Counted from the stretch's first letter, positions 27,471 to 36,790 are shown. The stretch: DNA of 64,000 nucleotides from JAOUJD01 sp963841815 (GCA_963841815.1 CAWJEE010000018.1:33353-97352); one strand, 5' to 3'. Numbers and translations: made by a program. Notes: generated by a model not told the origin, from the sequence alone.

Positions 27471-27577
27471 CTGCTCGTGTACGCGACCCTTCGGGTCGCA
27501 CGTGCACTCGCAGTGCTTAGTTAGGCGCCCGCCCTTCGGGCGGCCGGGTGGGCGGGCGCTGATCAAAGGCAACGGGG
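27471..27577 (+). repeat. structured intergenic repeat, copy A (between hslV and hslU)
   Basis: Two hairpins. Hairpin 1: GCGACCC-TTC-GGGTCGC (27483-27499) flanked by GTGTAC and ACGTGCAC. Hairpin 2: a perfect 10-bp stem (27525-27534 with 27550-27559) holding the 15-base loop TTCGGGCGGCCGGGT. It ends in CAAAGGCAACGGGG. Two further copies at 46961-47082 and 47202-47325 keep the flanks, loop and end but have different stems that still pair perfectly. No coding function seen. Confidence 0.8.
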
Positions 27578-27602
27578 ACTGCGTCGCCAAGATGCCGCTG
27601 CG

Positions 27603-28139
27603 TCACTCGAGCGACTCGATGGTGTGGGACTGGTTGGTGTAGATGCAGATGTCTCCGGCGATCGTGAGGGCTTTCTTGACGATCTCGACCGGCTGCAGTT
27701 CGGTGTTGTCGAGCAGCGCCTTCGCGGCGGCGTGGGCGTAGGGACCGCCGGAGCCGATCGAGATCAGCCCGCCCTCGGGTTCGAGTACGTCGCCGTTGCC
27801 GGTGATGATCAGCGACGCTTCCCGATCGGCGACCGCGAGCATCGCCTCGAGCCGTCGCAGGATGCGATCGGTGCGCCAGTCCTTCGCCAGTTCCACGGCG
27901 GATCGCACGAGGTTGCCCTGGTGCTTGTCGAGCTTCGCCTCGAAGCGCTCGAACAGCGTGAACGCGTCTGCCGTCGCGCCGGCGAAACCGGCGAGGATGC
28001 GATCCTGGTAGAGGCGACGGACCTTGCGCGCTCCCTGCTTGATCACGATGTTGCCCAGCGTGACCTGGCCGTCGCCTCCGAGCGCGACCTTGCCGCCGCG
28101 GCGGACGGAAACGATGGTGGTGCCGTGGAAGGATTCCAT
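27603..28139 (-). CDS. hslV: ATP-dependent protease peptidase subunit HslV
   Basis: Threonine peptidase of the HslUV complex. 178 residues. The nucleophile Thr follows a short propeptide (MESFHG-TTIVSVRRG), as in other Burkholderiales proteins. The conserved GSGGPYAHAAAKALLDNT block and the C-terminal ICIYTNQSHTIESLE are typical. Located 93 bases downstream of the STAS gene in the same direction; that gap has a small stem-loop (CCGGGA-CTCAA-TCCCGG, 28203-28219). Confidence 0.97.
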   Translation of the reverse strand: MESFHGTTIVSVRRGGKVALGGDGQVTLGNIVIKQGARKVRRLYQDRILAGFAGATADAFTLFERFEAKLDKHQGNLVRSAVELAKDWRTDRILRRLEAMLAVADREASLIITGNGDVLEPEGGLISIGSGGPYAHAAAKALLDNTELQPVEIVKKALTIAGDICIYTNQSHTIESLE

Positions 28140-28232
28140 TGGGGACTTGGTGGAAGGTGTCGGGCCCGGCGAACGCCGTAGGCGCTAAATGGGGCCGCCT
28201 GCCCGGGACTCAATCCCGGACGGAAGGAGCGC

Positions 28233-29690
28233 TCAGGCCCGGCGCAGCTGGATCTGGGCGACCGCGTCGATGCCGAGCAGCGAGAACAGCGCGGCGATCA
28301 GGTAATTCACATTGCGGAACTCGACGGCCGCCCCGGCCGCCCGGATCTTTGTGAGCATGGAGAGCATCCCCGTGGCGGTCGCGAACTCGACGCGCTTCAG
28401 GTAGGTGCAATCGACGACGATCTGCTTGTCGATCCTGGCCTGCGCGATCAGGCGGCCGAAGTGCGGCTCGCCCTCGCCCCGCAGCGTGCCCCGCCATTGC
28501 AGCCCTTCGACGACCGCTTCGACTGCCTGCGGCGCCTGCGGCTGGGCTTCGCGCGTCTTGAGATTCGATGGCGCCGGTTCCCACGACGGCGGCGACACCT
28601 CGTAGGTGATGCAGTACTGGATGCCCGTTTCCTCGAAGTCGTGCTGCCGGTTCAGGAGGCGGAACACCTCGAGAAGCAGCATCCAGACCGCGTCGCTGGG
28701 ATCTCGGCGGCCCGCTTCGACGGCAGCACGCAGGGGCGAGATCAGGAGTTCGGCCCCGACCACGGTGAGGTCGTGGCTCGCACGCTTGAACGCGTGGATG
28801 ACGCGCAGCAGCAGTTCCGCGCCGACCATGTCGACCATCCGCACGTTCGACGTGTCGACAGTGATCGACTGGTGGACCAGCGACTGCTGCTTCAGCTGCT
28901 CCAGGTGCTTGACCACTCCGGCGTCGATGGCCTCGGGCAGCACGATGAGCGCGGCCCCGGCCGGCTTCGCGGGGCCGGCCTGCGTCCGCGCCGGCGCCTC
29001 GTCCTTGTATTCGATCCACGCCGGCGGCGAGCTCTCGAACCGCAGCACGTACTCGATCGTGAGGCTCTCGAATGCCGCCTTGTCGTTGCGCTGCTGCAGA
29101 AGTTCGAACAGCATCAGCCAACCGCGCTGCGCCGCGTCTCCGAGCGCATCCGACTCGATGGCGGCGCGCAGGCCGGCTTCGGCGGGTTCGATGAGGCCGT
29201 TGGCAAACAGGATGGCGGTCTCCTCGATCGCCGATCCGCCGCCCTCGTCCTGCAGTTCGATGGCGTTGGAGCGCGCCTGCCAGTCATCGATGTTCGTGAG
29301 GAGATCCTCGAGCCCCGGCGGAGACTTGTTCGCCACCGGCGGCGGCGCCGGAGGCACGGGTTGCTGCGAGGGCCTGGCGAGCGTCGAGTTGGCAGCCGAG
29401 TTGGAAAACTCCGGGCCTGTGCTGCCGACCGGGCGAAGAAAGTCGCGCGCCATTTCGGACTCGATCGCGTCGATCTTGGCGGCCGTTTCCATGGCCAGCG
29501 AGCGGGCGAGTTCCTTCTCCGGCGACGGCGTGGTGGCGGTGGAGCTGGGCTTCTGGCCCGTGGCCGGCGGCGTGCGGCTCACGGGACCGGGCAACGGGCG
29601 GCCGACGGGGCGGGCGCCCTGGCGGGTCCCGGCCTTGCCGCTGGTATCGCCCCGCTCCTTGGGGTCCTTTTTGAAGAATGAAAAGGCCAC
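28233..29690 (-). CDS. STAS-domain protein with two STAS-like regions
   Basis: 485 residues. The first 130 are low-complexity, rich in Pro, Ser, Thr and Lys. The rest contains an alpha-helical segment (about 140-230) and two STAS-like parts: one around VHQSITVDTSNVRMVDMVGA (about 290-340) and one near the C-terminus around DKQIVVDCTYLKRVEFATAT (about 425-485). STAS folds bind nucleotides or act as phospho-switches (SpoIIAA type). The second repeat has Thr/Ala where anti-sigma antagonists have the target Ser, so switching is uncertain. The gene is a regular neighbour of hslVU in Burkholderiales. Function unknown; a link to proteolysis or stress is inference from context. Confidence 0.8.
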   Translation of the reverse strand: MAFSFFKKDPKERGDTSGKAGTRQGARPVGRPLPGPVSRTPPATGQKPSSTATTPSPEKELARSLAMETAAKIDAIESEMARDFLRPVGSTGPEFSNSAANSTLARPSQQPVPPAPPPVANKSPPGLEDLLTNIDDWQARSNAIELQDEGGGSAIEETAILFANGLIEPAEAGLRAAIESDALGDAAQRGWLMLFELLQQRNDKAAFESLTIEYVLRFESSPPAWIEYKDEAPARTQAGPAKPAGAALIVLPEAIDAGVVKHLEQLKQQSLVHQSITVDTSNVRMVDMVGAELLLRVIHAFKRASHDLTVVGAELLISPLRAAVEAGRRDPSDAVWMLLLEVFRLLNRQHDFEETGIQYCITYEVSPPSWEPAPSNLKTREAQPQAPQAVEAVVEGLQWRGTLRGEGEPHFGRLIAQARIDKQIVVDCTYLKRVEFATATGMLSMLTKIRAAGAAVEFRNVNYLIAALFSLLGIDAVAQIQLRRA

Positions 29691-29974
29691 GAACGCCTAC
29701 CGTTCCAGGGAACTTGCTGCCGGATGTTGCCGCTGACCGGCGACCATCGCACCTAGAGAAACTTCGGCATCGATGCCCGCAGCAGACATCCCCAGCGAGG
29801 GGCGCTTCAGGTCATTCGTTCGGCCGAGGGGAGCCCCGCGTCGATCCGGACGCGCGCGATCAACCGCCGGAAGATCCGACCGGAGAGCCATAGTCGCATC
29901 GATAGTAACAACTTTGCCTCTCGGCGAACCGCTGATCTGGGCCGGAATCCCGCTTGTCGGCTACCCCTGCCGTC
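29691..29974. other. 284-base intergenic region upstream of the STAS gene
   Basis: Lies between the STAS gene start and the DUF3299 gene stop, both on the minus strand. It is slightly less GC-rich than its surroundings (ATAGTAACAACTTTG near 29901-29915) and should hold the promoter of the STAS-hslV-hslU transcript. A 64-codon frame at 29697-29891 has no recognisable protein character. I see no tRNA, repeat or clear promoter. Confidence 0.4.
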
Positions 29975-30466
29975 CTAACGGCTGGCAGAGGACAACTGGG
30001 CGTCGGTCAGGCGGTAGTACAGGCCGAAGGGGTCACTGCGGAGCACGTTCAGCCGCCCGGCGACGACGACCGGCTCGTACGTGTGTTTGATCGGGCCGCG
30101 GGACTTCACTTCCACGATGTACTCGGGCCCGAGCGACAGGCAGAACGGGCAGTGCGGCGGCCGCATCGTCAGCAGGAAGTGGTCGTGCGCCTCGCCGGCC
30201 ACGATCGGGAGCATGTAGCCCTGCAGACGGACGTCCTGCTGGTCGAGCTTGCGGATTTCAGGCGAGAACTCCGGAACCGGGCGCCCGCCGGCCTGACCGG
30301 TCGTGACCTGCCCCAGGACCCGCCACGGAACGACGCCCTTCAGTTCCGGCAGGTCGTTCAGCAACTGGGGATCGACCGGCAGGGCCATGGAGCCGCGCGG
30401 CGCGGGCGGCGTCTGGGCAGCGACCGCCAGCGGCAATGCGAGAACGAGAACAAACAGCCACTTCAT
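29975..30466 (-). CDS. DUF3299 periplasmic protein
   Basis: 163 residues from ATG 30466 with a clear signal peptide (MKWLFVLVLALPLAVAA). The DUF3299 core follows: VRLQGYMLPI, then the metal-site-like HDHFLLTMRPPHCPFCLSLGP with His and two Cys, and a C-terminal GRLNVLRSDPFGLYYRL. This gene follows an FtsX-type permease and its ATPase. The arrangement resembles the Pseudomonas aeruginosa PA4063-PA4066 zinc-starvation operon (my recollection). The Cys/His cluster fits zinc binding. Function not established. Confidence 0.82.
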   Translation of the reverse strand: MKWLFVLVLALPLAVAAQTPPAPRGSMALPVDPQLLNDLPELKGVVPWRVLGQVTTGQAGGRPVPEFSPEIRKLDQQDVRLQGYMLPIVAGEAHDHFLLTMRPPHCPFCLSLGPEYIVEVKSRGPIKHTYEPVVVAGRLNVLRSDPFGLYYRLTDAQLSSASR

Positions 30467-30477
30467 CGGGATTCCCC

Positions 30478-31677
30478 TCAACCGCGCGCCAGGGTCGCGG
30501 CGATGTCCATGCGGCTCGCCCGCCAGGCCGGCAACGCCGCCGCGAGCGAGGCGGCCGCGACGGCGACGATACCAATCCACAGCAGTTCGGGCGCGAAGGT
30601 CCCCGGCGACACCACGAAGGCGCGCGACTGCGCCAGCCAGTTCCCCGCGATCGCGACGGCGGCAAGCCCGAGCGCCAGCCCGGCCAGCAGGGCCACGAGG
30701 GCGAGCAGCCATGACTCGATCAGCAACAGGATCGCGACCCGCGCGCGGCTCGCTCCCAGCAGTCGCATGATCGCGATGTCGTAACGCCGCTCCTCGAGCG
30801 CGTTGTAGAGCGTGACGAACAGCGCCAGCAGCGACGACGCAATCAGGACGCCTCCGAAGACGCGCATCGTGTCGATGCCGACGCCCATAACCGCGAACAG
30901 CCGGGCGAGTTCGTTCGCCGGCGAAGCGGCCATCAGCCGGCTCTCGGCGTTCACCTGGCGGGGCACGATCGCCGCCGCCAGCGGCGAGGCATAGCGCACG
31001 AGCAGCGCCGTGACCTCGCGCTCCTCTTCGAGGGTGCGGCGTTCGGCGTCGTCCGCGGGGTCGCCCTCGTGCACGCGCCAGACGCTCGCCTTGTCCGCGA
31101 GGACCAGCCGGTCGAGCACGGTGCCCGTAGGCGCGAGCACGCCGACGACCTCGTAACGCGACTCCTCGTGCACGGCGCCGCCCTGCGCGAGGCCGTGCGT
31201 GCCGCTGAGCGCACCGCCAACCGAGAGCTGTGTCACCCGCGCGACCTCGGACCCGATCACCGCCTGCATCGGCGCCGTCCAGAGTGCCCCGCCCGCCAGG
31301 CGTGCGCCGTAGTGCTCGATCAGCGCAGGCTCGGTGCCGACGATGCGAAAGCCGCGGAAGTTGTCGCCCAGAGACACCGGAATCACCTGCGCCACCAGGC
31401 GGTTGCGGCGCAGCTGGTCCACTGCGGCGAGCGGCACGTTCCCGGTCGGAACGTCGACGTGATACAGCGCCGAGAGGATCAACTGCAGCGGAGAGCCCTT
31501 GGCGCCGACAACGAGATCGATTCCCTGCGCATCGCGCGCCAGCTGCTTCGACAACTGTCCCTGGACGAGGACCACGAACGTGAGCGTGGCCACGCCGAGC
31601 GCCAGCAGCACGATCGCCAGTACGGTCTGGAGCGGCCGCCGGGCCATTTGCGCGACGACGATCCGCAAGGCGTTCAC
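30478..31677 (-). CDS. ABC transporter permease, FtsX/MacB family
   Basis: 399 residues, starting at GTG 31677 (MNALRIVVAQMARRPLQTVL). Topology: one N-terminal helix (about 18-40), a large periplasmic domain (about 45-275), then three helices (about 280-305, 325-350, 365-390). This is the MacB/FtsX layout, in which the transporter moves periplasmic or lipid-anchored cargo and does not import. It pairs with the ATPase immediately upstream and the DUF3299 protein downstream. Substrate unknown; context suggests zinc homeostasis. Confidence 0.88.
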   Translation of the reverse strand: MNALRIVVAQMARRPLQTVLAIVLLALGVATLTFVVLVQGQLSKQLARDAQGIDLVVGAKGSPLQLILSALYHVDVPTGNVPLAAVDQLRRNRLVAQVIPVSLGDNFRGFRIVGTEPALIEHYGARLAGGALWTAPMQAVIGSEVARVTQLSVGGALSGTHGLAQGGAVHEESRYEVVGVLAPTGTVLDRLVLADKASVWRVHEGDPADDAERRTLEEEREVTALLVRYASPLAAAIVPRQVNAESRLMAASPANELARLFAVMGVGIDTMRVFGGVLIASSLLALFVTLYNALEERRYDIAIMRLLGASRARVAILLLIESWLLALVALLAGLALGLAAVAIAGNWLAQSRAFVVSPGTFAPELLWIGIVAVAAASLAAALPAWRASRMDIAATLARG

Positions 31678-31701
31678 TGGACTACCCTCCGCGCTGCGCG
31701 C

Positions 31702-31703
<2 letters not shown>
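31670..31703 (-). repeat. short linker repeat at the ATPase-permease junction
   Basis: 34 bases matching 39231-39264 at 33 positions. It spans the GTG start of the permease (GTGAACGC on the gene strand), its ribosome binding site (GGAGGGT) and the palindromic GCGCGCAGCGC just after the ATPase stop. The same module, with an extra hairpin, precedes the acyltransferase at 39238. Confidence 0.75.
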
Positions 31704-32340
<637 letters not shown>

Positions 32341-32412
32341 GGCAGCGGAGGGCCGGCGAGCACCGGGAACGGAACCGCCGCACACCGGGGCAACGGCGCG
32401 CGGCGCGACGGC

Positions 32413-33321
32413 TCAGTCGCCGTACATCTTCTGCTTCATCTCGCGGCGCTGCTGCGCTTCGAGCGACAGCGTCGCGGTGGGACGGGCGAGCAGGCGCGGA
32501 ATGCCGATCGGCTCGCCGGTTTCCTCGCAGTAGCCGTAATCGCCGCTGTCGATGCGCGTCAGCGCCTGCTGCACCTTCTTCAGCAGCTTGCGTTCGCGAT
32601 CGCGGGTGCGCAGTTCGAGGGCGTGTTCCTCCTCGATCGTCGCGCGGTCGGCGGGGTCGGGGACGATGACGGTCTCGCGCAGGTGCTCGGTGGTCTCGTC
32701 CGCGTTCTGCAGGAGCTCGCGCTCCATCTGCTGCAGCCGGTACTTGAAGAACGCCAGCTGCTGCTCGTTCATGTAGGCGGAGTCCGCCATCTTGAGGAGT
32801 TCTCCCTCGCTCGGCAGACGCTTTCCGTTGACCGTCACTGGCGCCTCGCTTCGCGTGGCCGATCGGGCCAACAGATACTCGTGCGCTGCGGCAAGGTCTT
32901 TCGGGCTCGGCGGGGGCGCGGCCTTCGGCGCGGTGCTCGCCGCGGACAGCGGTTCAATCGCGGCTCCGCTCGGCGCTGCAACCGGGGCCCTGACGGCCTT
33001 CACGTTCCTGGCCGATCGGGCTGGCTGGGGCTTCTTCGCGGGCGGCGCCGCAACCTTCTTTTCCGGCGCGGCGGAAACCTTCTTTGCCGGCGCCGCCTTC
33101 GACGGCGCCTTGGTGACCTTGGACGGCCTGGCAGCGCGCGACGGCGCGGCCTTCGTCGCTTTCTTGACAGGCGCCTTGGCCTTGGCGGCGGGCGCCTTCT
33201 TCACGACCGGCTTGGACGAAGGCTTCTTCGCGGCAGGCTTCTTCGGCGCGGCCTTCGTCGTGGCCTTCTTCGCAACAGGCCTTGCCGCTTTGCGTGCCGG
33301 CAGTTTTTTTGCTGCAGCCAT
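32413..33321 (-). CDS. dksA: DksA/TraR family transcription factor with a long Lys/Ala-rich N-terminal extension
   Basis: DksA binds the RNA polymerase secondary channel and acts with ppGpp. The last 140 residues are the DksA fold: coiled coil with the tip motif DPADRA that keeps both Asp, then the globular end DYGYCEETGEPIGIPRLLARPTATLSLEAQ. Only one of the four zinc-finger Cys remains (CEETG; SLEA in place of CxxC), so it should fold without zinc. The first 150-160 residues are histone H1-like, dominated by KKA, KAAP and AKK repeats, and may bind nucleic acid. ATG 33321 is chosen; nothing upstream looks coding. Between the CobW gene and the ABC transporter, on the same strand. Confidence 0.9.
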   Translation of the reverse strand: MAAAKKLPARKAARPVAKKATTKAAPKKPAAKKPSSKPVVKKAPAAKAKAPVKKATKAAPSRAARPSKVTKAPSKAAPAKKVSAAPEKKVAAPPAKKPQPARSARNVKAVRAPVAAPSGAAIEPLSAASTAPKAAPPPSPKDLAAAHEYLLARSATRSEAPVTVNGKRLPSEGELLKMADSAYMNEQQLAFFKYRLQQMERELLQNADETTEHLRETVIVPDPADRATIEEEHALELRTRDRERKLLKKVQQALTRIDSGDYGYCEETGEPIGIPRLLARPTATLSLEAQQRREMKQKMYGD

Positions 33322-33365
33322 GGTGTGTCTACCTCGTCCAGCTCTCTGGTTGGTGGGGAATTTCA

Positions 33366-34448
33366 TCAGCGTGCGAGGCACGCTTCCAAGCCCTTGAGTA
33401 TCGCGTCTTTCGGAAGATTGCGTCCGATGAACACGATCTTGGTGGAGGGCTTCTCGTCCTTGCCCCACGGGCGGCCCACGTCTGCTCCCATGAGCATGTG
33501 CACGCCCTGGAAGATCATCCGACGGTTGGTCCCGTTCATGAAAAGCACGCCTTTATACCGGAGCATGTCCTGCCCGTAAACCTGAGTCAGCGCTCCCATG
33601 TACTCCTCGAGCTTGGCCGGATCGAATGGACGCTTCGACTGGAACACGAAGGCCTTGATCGCGTCGTCGTGGTGGTGGTGATGATGGCCATGGTCGTGGT
33701 CGTGGTCATGGTCGTGACCATGGTCGCCCCCGTGCCCGTGGCCATGCCCCTCGTTCGACCTGGCGGCATCGGGATGCTCGCCGGCGAGGAAGGCCGGATC
33801 GATCTCGAGGATCGCGTTCAGGTTGAATCCGCGCAGGTCGAGCACTTCCTTGATCGGCACCTCGCCGAAGTGAACGGCCTTGATCGGCGCACGCGGGTTC
33901 ATCCGGACCAGCCGTTCCTTCAGCGACGCCGCTTCGTCTCCCGACACGAGATCGGTCTTCGACAGCAGGATGCGGTCGGCGAAACCCACCTGGTTCTGCG
34001 CCTCTGGCTGCTGGTCGAGCGTGTCGTGGCCGTGCTTGGCGTCGACCACCGTCAGCACGGCGTCGAGCAGGTAGTACGACGCGATGTCGTCGTCCATGAA
34101 GAAGGTCTGGGTCACCGGCCCGGGGTTGGCCATGCCGGTCGTCTCGATGATCACGCGCTCGAAGTCGAGCGTGCCGGCGCTGCGCTTGGCCTTGAGGTCC
34201 GCCAGGATGCGAACGAGGTCGCCGCGCACCGTGCAGCAGATGCAGCCGTTGTTCATCTCGACGATCTGCTCGTTCGTGTCGGCGACCAGAAGCTCGTTGT
34301 CGATGCCCTCGGGCCCGAACTCGTTCTCGATCACCGCGATCTTGTGCCCGTGCTGCTCGGTGAGGATGCGATTGAGCAGCGTCGTCTTGCCCGCGCCGAG
34401 AAAGCCGGTCAGGACGGTCACCGGGACCTGGGATTGTGTGGCTTGCAT
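33366..34448 (-). CDS. CobW/COG0523 family GTPase with His-rich metal loop
   Basis: 360-residue G3E-family GTPase that probably delivers zinc to client proteins. Walker A GFLGAGKT is at 15-22, the metal motif C69-x-C71-C72 (GCICC) follows, and SKTD at 163-166 is the guanine-specificity motif. The stretch 235-262 is almost entirely His, Asp and Gly (17 His), a metal-binding or storage loop. The C-terminal CobW_C domain follows (about 265-355). It heads the cluster with the zinc-free DksA, the ABC transporter and the DUF3299 protein. Confidence 0.93.
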   Translation of the reverse strand: MQATQSQVPVTVLTGFLGAGKTTLLNRILTEQHGHKIAVIENEFGPEGIDNELLVADTNEQIVEMNNGCICCTVRGDLVRILADLKAKRSAGTLDFERVIIETTGMANPGPVTQTFFMDDDIASYYLLDAVLTVVDAKHGHDTLDQQPEAQNQVGFADRILLSKTDLVSGDEAASLKERLVRMNPRAPIKAVHFGEVPIKEVLDLRGFNLNAILEIDPAFLAGEHPDAARSNEGHGHGHGGDHGHDHDHDHDHGHHHHHHDDAIKAFVFQSKRPFDPAKLEEYMGALTQVYGQDMLRYKGVLFMNGTNRRMIFQGVHMLMGADVGRPWGKDEKPSTKIVFIGRNLPKDAILKGLEACLAR

Positions 34449-34581
34449 GCTGGGAGTTCCTTCGTTTCCGCGCGCTTCGGGGACCGGCGGCGCTGGCCCG
34501 GGCCGCGGAAAGCGTCCTGCAAAGAGGGCGCGTAGTTTAGTGGAAGCGGCCGGCTCGCCGCGATGCCCCCGATGAGGGCGA

Positions 34582-35859
34582 CTACCGGACCCGGCGCAGC
34601 CAGACGCCCTTGAGGTACTCGGACTCGGGCACCGTCATCATCAGCGGATGATCGCTGCCCGCAGCGAGGCGCTGCACCAGCCAGGCGTCGACGCCCGAGT
34701 CGATCACCGCGCCGGCGACGATCTTCTGGAACAGGTCCACGTCGATGGCACCGGAGCACGAGAACGAGAGCAGGTGCCCGCCCGGCGCCAGCAGCTTCAA
34801 CGCGTTGAGGTTGATGTCCTTGTAGGCGCGCGCGGCCCGGTCGACGTGATGGTGGCTCGACGCGAACTTCGGCGGATCGAGCACGATCAGGTCGAACTGC
34901 GCCGCCTGCGCCTTCAGCGCTCGCAGCGCATCGAACGCGTCGGACTCGTCCCAGGTGGCCGCGTCCTCGTTCAATCCGTTCAGCCGGACGTGTTCCCGCG
35001 CCATCCGCAGCGCGTCGGCCGACGAGTCGATGGAGCGGACCGCTGCGGCGCCGCCCGCCAGTATCGCGACCGAGAAGCCGCCCGTGTAGCAGAAGCAGTT
35101 GAGCGCGCGCGCGCCTTGTCCATGCCGCGCGGCGAACTGCTCCGACAGGCGGCGTGCCAGCTGCCGGTTGTCGCGCTGGTCGACGTAGTAGCCGGTCTTG
35201 TGACCGCGCCGCACGTCGACGAGGAAGCGCAATCCGTGCTCGCCGACCTCGATCGTCGCGGGCGGCTCGGCGCCCGCGAGCACGCCGCTGATCGCGGGCA
35301 GGCCTTCGCGCGCGCGAGTGGCTCCATCGGAGCGGTCGAACACGTTGGCGCAGCCGGTCGCCTCGACCAGCGCGGCGACCAGTTCTTCGCGCCAGGCATC
35401 GACGCCCGCGCCCTGGAACTGCGTCACGAGCTGGTCGGCATAGCGATCGACGATCAGCCCGGGCAGCCGATCCGACTCGCCGAACACCAGCCGCAACGCC
35501 GTGCCGGATGCCGCGAGTTCCGCCCGCGCGGCAACCGCTTCACGCACCCGGTCGCGCATCCAGGCCGCGTCGATGACGTCCCTTTCAGAGAAACTCCAGA
35601 CGCGTGCGCGTATGGACGATGCGGGCGAGTACGCGGCCCACGCGAGCCATGTGCCGTCCGTGGCGCGAATCGACACGGTGGCGCCGCCGGCCGGATTTCC
35701 TGTCACGTGCGAGACCGCGGTCGCGTAAACCCACGGATGCCGCCGCCGCAGCGACTTCTCCTTACCAGCCTTCAGCACGATGGCCGGTTCGCCCGCAGGC
35801 GCTGAAGAACGGGGCGGCGCGCGCTCCGGCCCCGGACGCTTCGGGGGAACGCTGTTCAT
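34582..35859 (-). CDS. rlmI: 23S rRNA (cytosine-5)-methyltransferase RlmI-like
   Basis: 425 residues: a PUA-like N-terminal domain (about 27-100; VLKAGKEKSLRRRHPWVYA), a linker domain, and a class I methyltransferase domain (about 220-425). Visible motifs are GHKTGYYVDQRDNR, ALNCFCYTGGFSVA (SAM binding) and DLIVLDPPKFASS. E. coli RlmI makes m5C1962 in 23S rRNA. Catalytic Cys is probably in LSFSCSG. Its start overlaps the xerC stop region by 4 bases, so the two are coupled. Confidence 0.9.
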   Translation of the reverse strand: MNSVPPKRPGPERAPPRSSAPAGEPAIVLKAGKEKSLRRRHPWVYATAVSHVTGNPAGGATVSIRATDGTWLAWAAYSPASSIRARVWSFSERDVIDAAWMRDRVREAVAARAELAASGTALRLVFGESDRLPGLIVDRYADQLVTQFQGAGVDAWREELVAALVEATGCANVFDRSDGATRAREGLPAISGVLAGAEPPATIEVGEHGLRFLVDVRRGHKTGYYVDQRDNRQLARRLSEQFAARHGQGARALNCFCYTGGFSVAILAGGAAAVRSIDSSADALRMAREHVRLNGLNEDAATWDESDAFDALRALKAQAAQFDLIVLDPPKFASSHHHVDRAARAYKDINLNALKLLAPGGHLLSFSCSGAIDVDLFQKIVAGAVIDSGVDAWLVQRLAAGSDHPLMMTVPESEYLKGVWLRRVR

Positions 35860-36785
35860 GGCTTGCGCCGCGCGCGCGGGTGCGCCGCGTCGTACGCCTT
35901 GGCCAGGTGCTGCCAGTCGAGCTGGGTGTAGATCTGCGTGGTCGCGATGTTGGCGTGCCCGAGCAGTTCCTGGACGGCGCGCAGGTCACCGCTCGACTGC
36001 AGCAGGTGCGACGCGAACGAGTGACGCAGCATGTGGGGATGCACGTGAACGCCGAGGCCGAGCCTGCGCGCGAGTTGCGCCAGTCGAGCCTGGACGCTGC
36101 GTGGCGCGAGGCGCTCGCCGCGCGTGGACACGAAGAGCGCGCGCTCGTCGCAGTCCTGGATGGTGGACCGCACGGCCAGCCAGCGCTTCAGCGCCTCGAT
36201 GGCAGGCGCGCCGATGGGCACCGCGCGCGTCTTGCTGCCCTTCCCGCGCACGGTCGCCTCGGCGCCTTCGAGATCGACCCAGCTCACGGAGGCCGGTTGT
36301 CCGCCCTGCGCGGCGAAGTGGCGCCAGTCGAGCGAGGTCAGCTCCGACAGGCGCAGGCCGCTGCTGTAGAGGAGCTCGACCAGCGCGTGATCGCGGCGCG
36401 ACAGCAGGCTGTCGTCCGGCGTGTTGGCCGCGAGCGTCACCGCCTGGTCCGCCGACAGAGCCTTCGGAAGCCGCTTCGGCCGCCTGGGACCGCGAACGCC
36501 GACGACCGGGTTGGCCTTCGCCTGGCCGCGATCGCTGAGCCACCGGAAGAAGGAACGCCAGGCGGACAGCGTTCGCGCGATCGAGGACGGTGCCAGGCCG
36601 CCGGCATGCAGGCGTCCGACGAAGTGCCGGATGTCGTGCGACGTCAGCGCCGGGAGTTCGGTGGTGCCGGCCAGTTCGGCGAGACGCGCCAGGTCGCGCG
36701 CGTACGCCGTCGTGGTATGCGGCGACGTCCGGCGCTGCGTCGACAGCTCGGCGAGGAAGTCGTCGACCGCGGAGGCCGCCGCCAT
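35856..36785 (-). CDS. xerC: tyrosine recombinase XerC
   Basis: 309 residues from ATG 36785 (MAAASAVDDFLAEL). N-terminal SAM-like DNA-binding domain, then the catalytic domain with Arg in SGLRLSELTSL, Lys in GKGSKTRAVPI, HMLRHSFASHLL (His/Arg), and the nucleophile Tyr in TTQIYTQLDW. With XerD it resolves chromosome dimers at dif. The setting beside dapF and DUF484 is the standard housekeeping xerC locus, not a mobile element. Confidence 0.96.
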   Translation of the reverse strand: MAAASAVDDFLAELSTQRRTSPHTTTAYARDLARLAELAGTTELPALTSHDIRHFVGRLHAGGLAPSSIARTLSAWRSFFRWLSDRGQAKANPVVGVRGPRRPKRLPKALSADQAVTLAANTPDDSLLSRRDHALVELLYSSGLRLSELTSLDWRHFAAQGGQPASVSWVDLEGAEATVRGKGSKTRAVPIGAPAIEALKRWLAVRSTIQDCDERALFVSTRGERLAPRSVQARLAQLARRLGLGVHVHPHMLRHSFASHLLQSSGDLRAVQELLGHANIATTQIYTQLDWQHLAKAYDAAHPRARRKP

Positions 36786-36790
36786 GGGCG

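Noticed and set aside
25052..27520. An 822-codon plus-strand frame opposite the exchanger and hslU
   Set aside because: Same antisense artefact; no motifs, composition dominated by Arg, Asp and His.
29697..29891. 64-codon minus-strand frame in the gap before the STAS gene
   Set aside because: No ribosome binding site, no homology that I can see, and composition typical of chance GC-rich frames.
34449..34581. Zur-type operator upstream of the CobW GTPase
   Set aside because: I looked for a GTTAT-like inverted repeat and found none that is convincing; a motif search would decide.
35856..36785. Integrase of a mobile element
   Set aside because: The gene is housekeeping xerC in the standard dapF-DUF484-xerC setting, with no att-like repeats.
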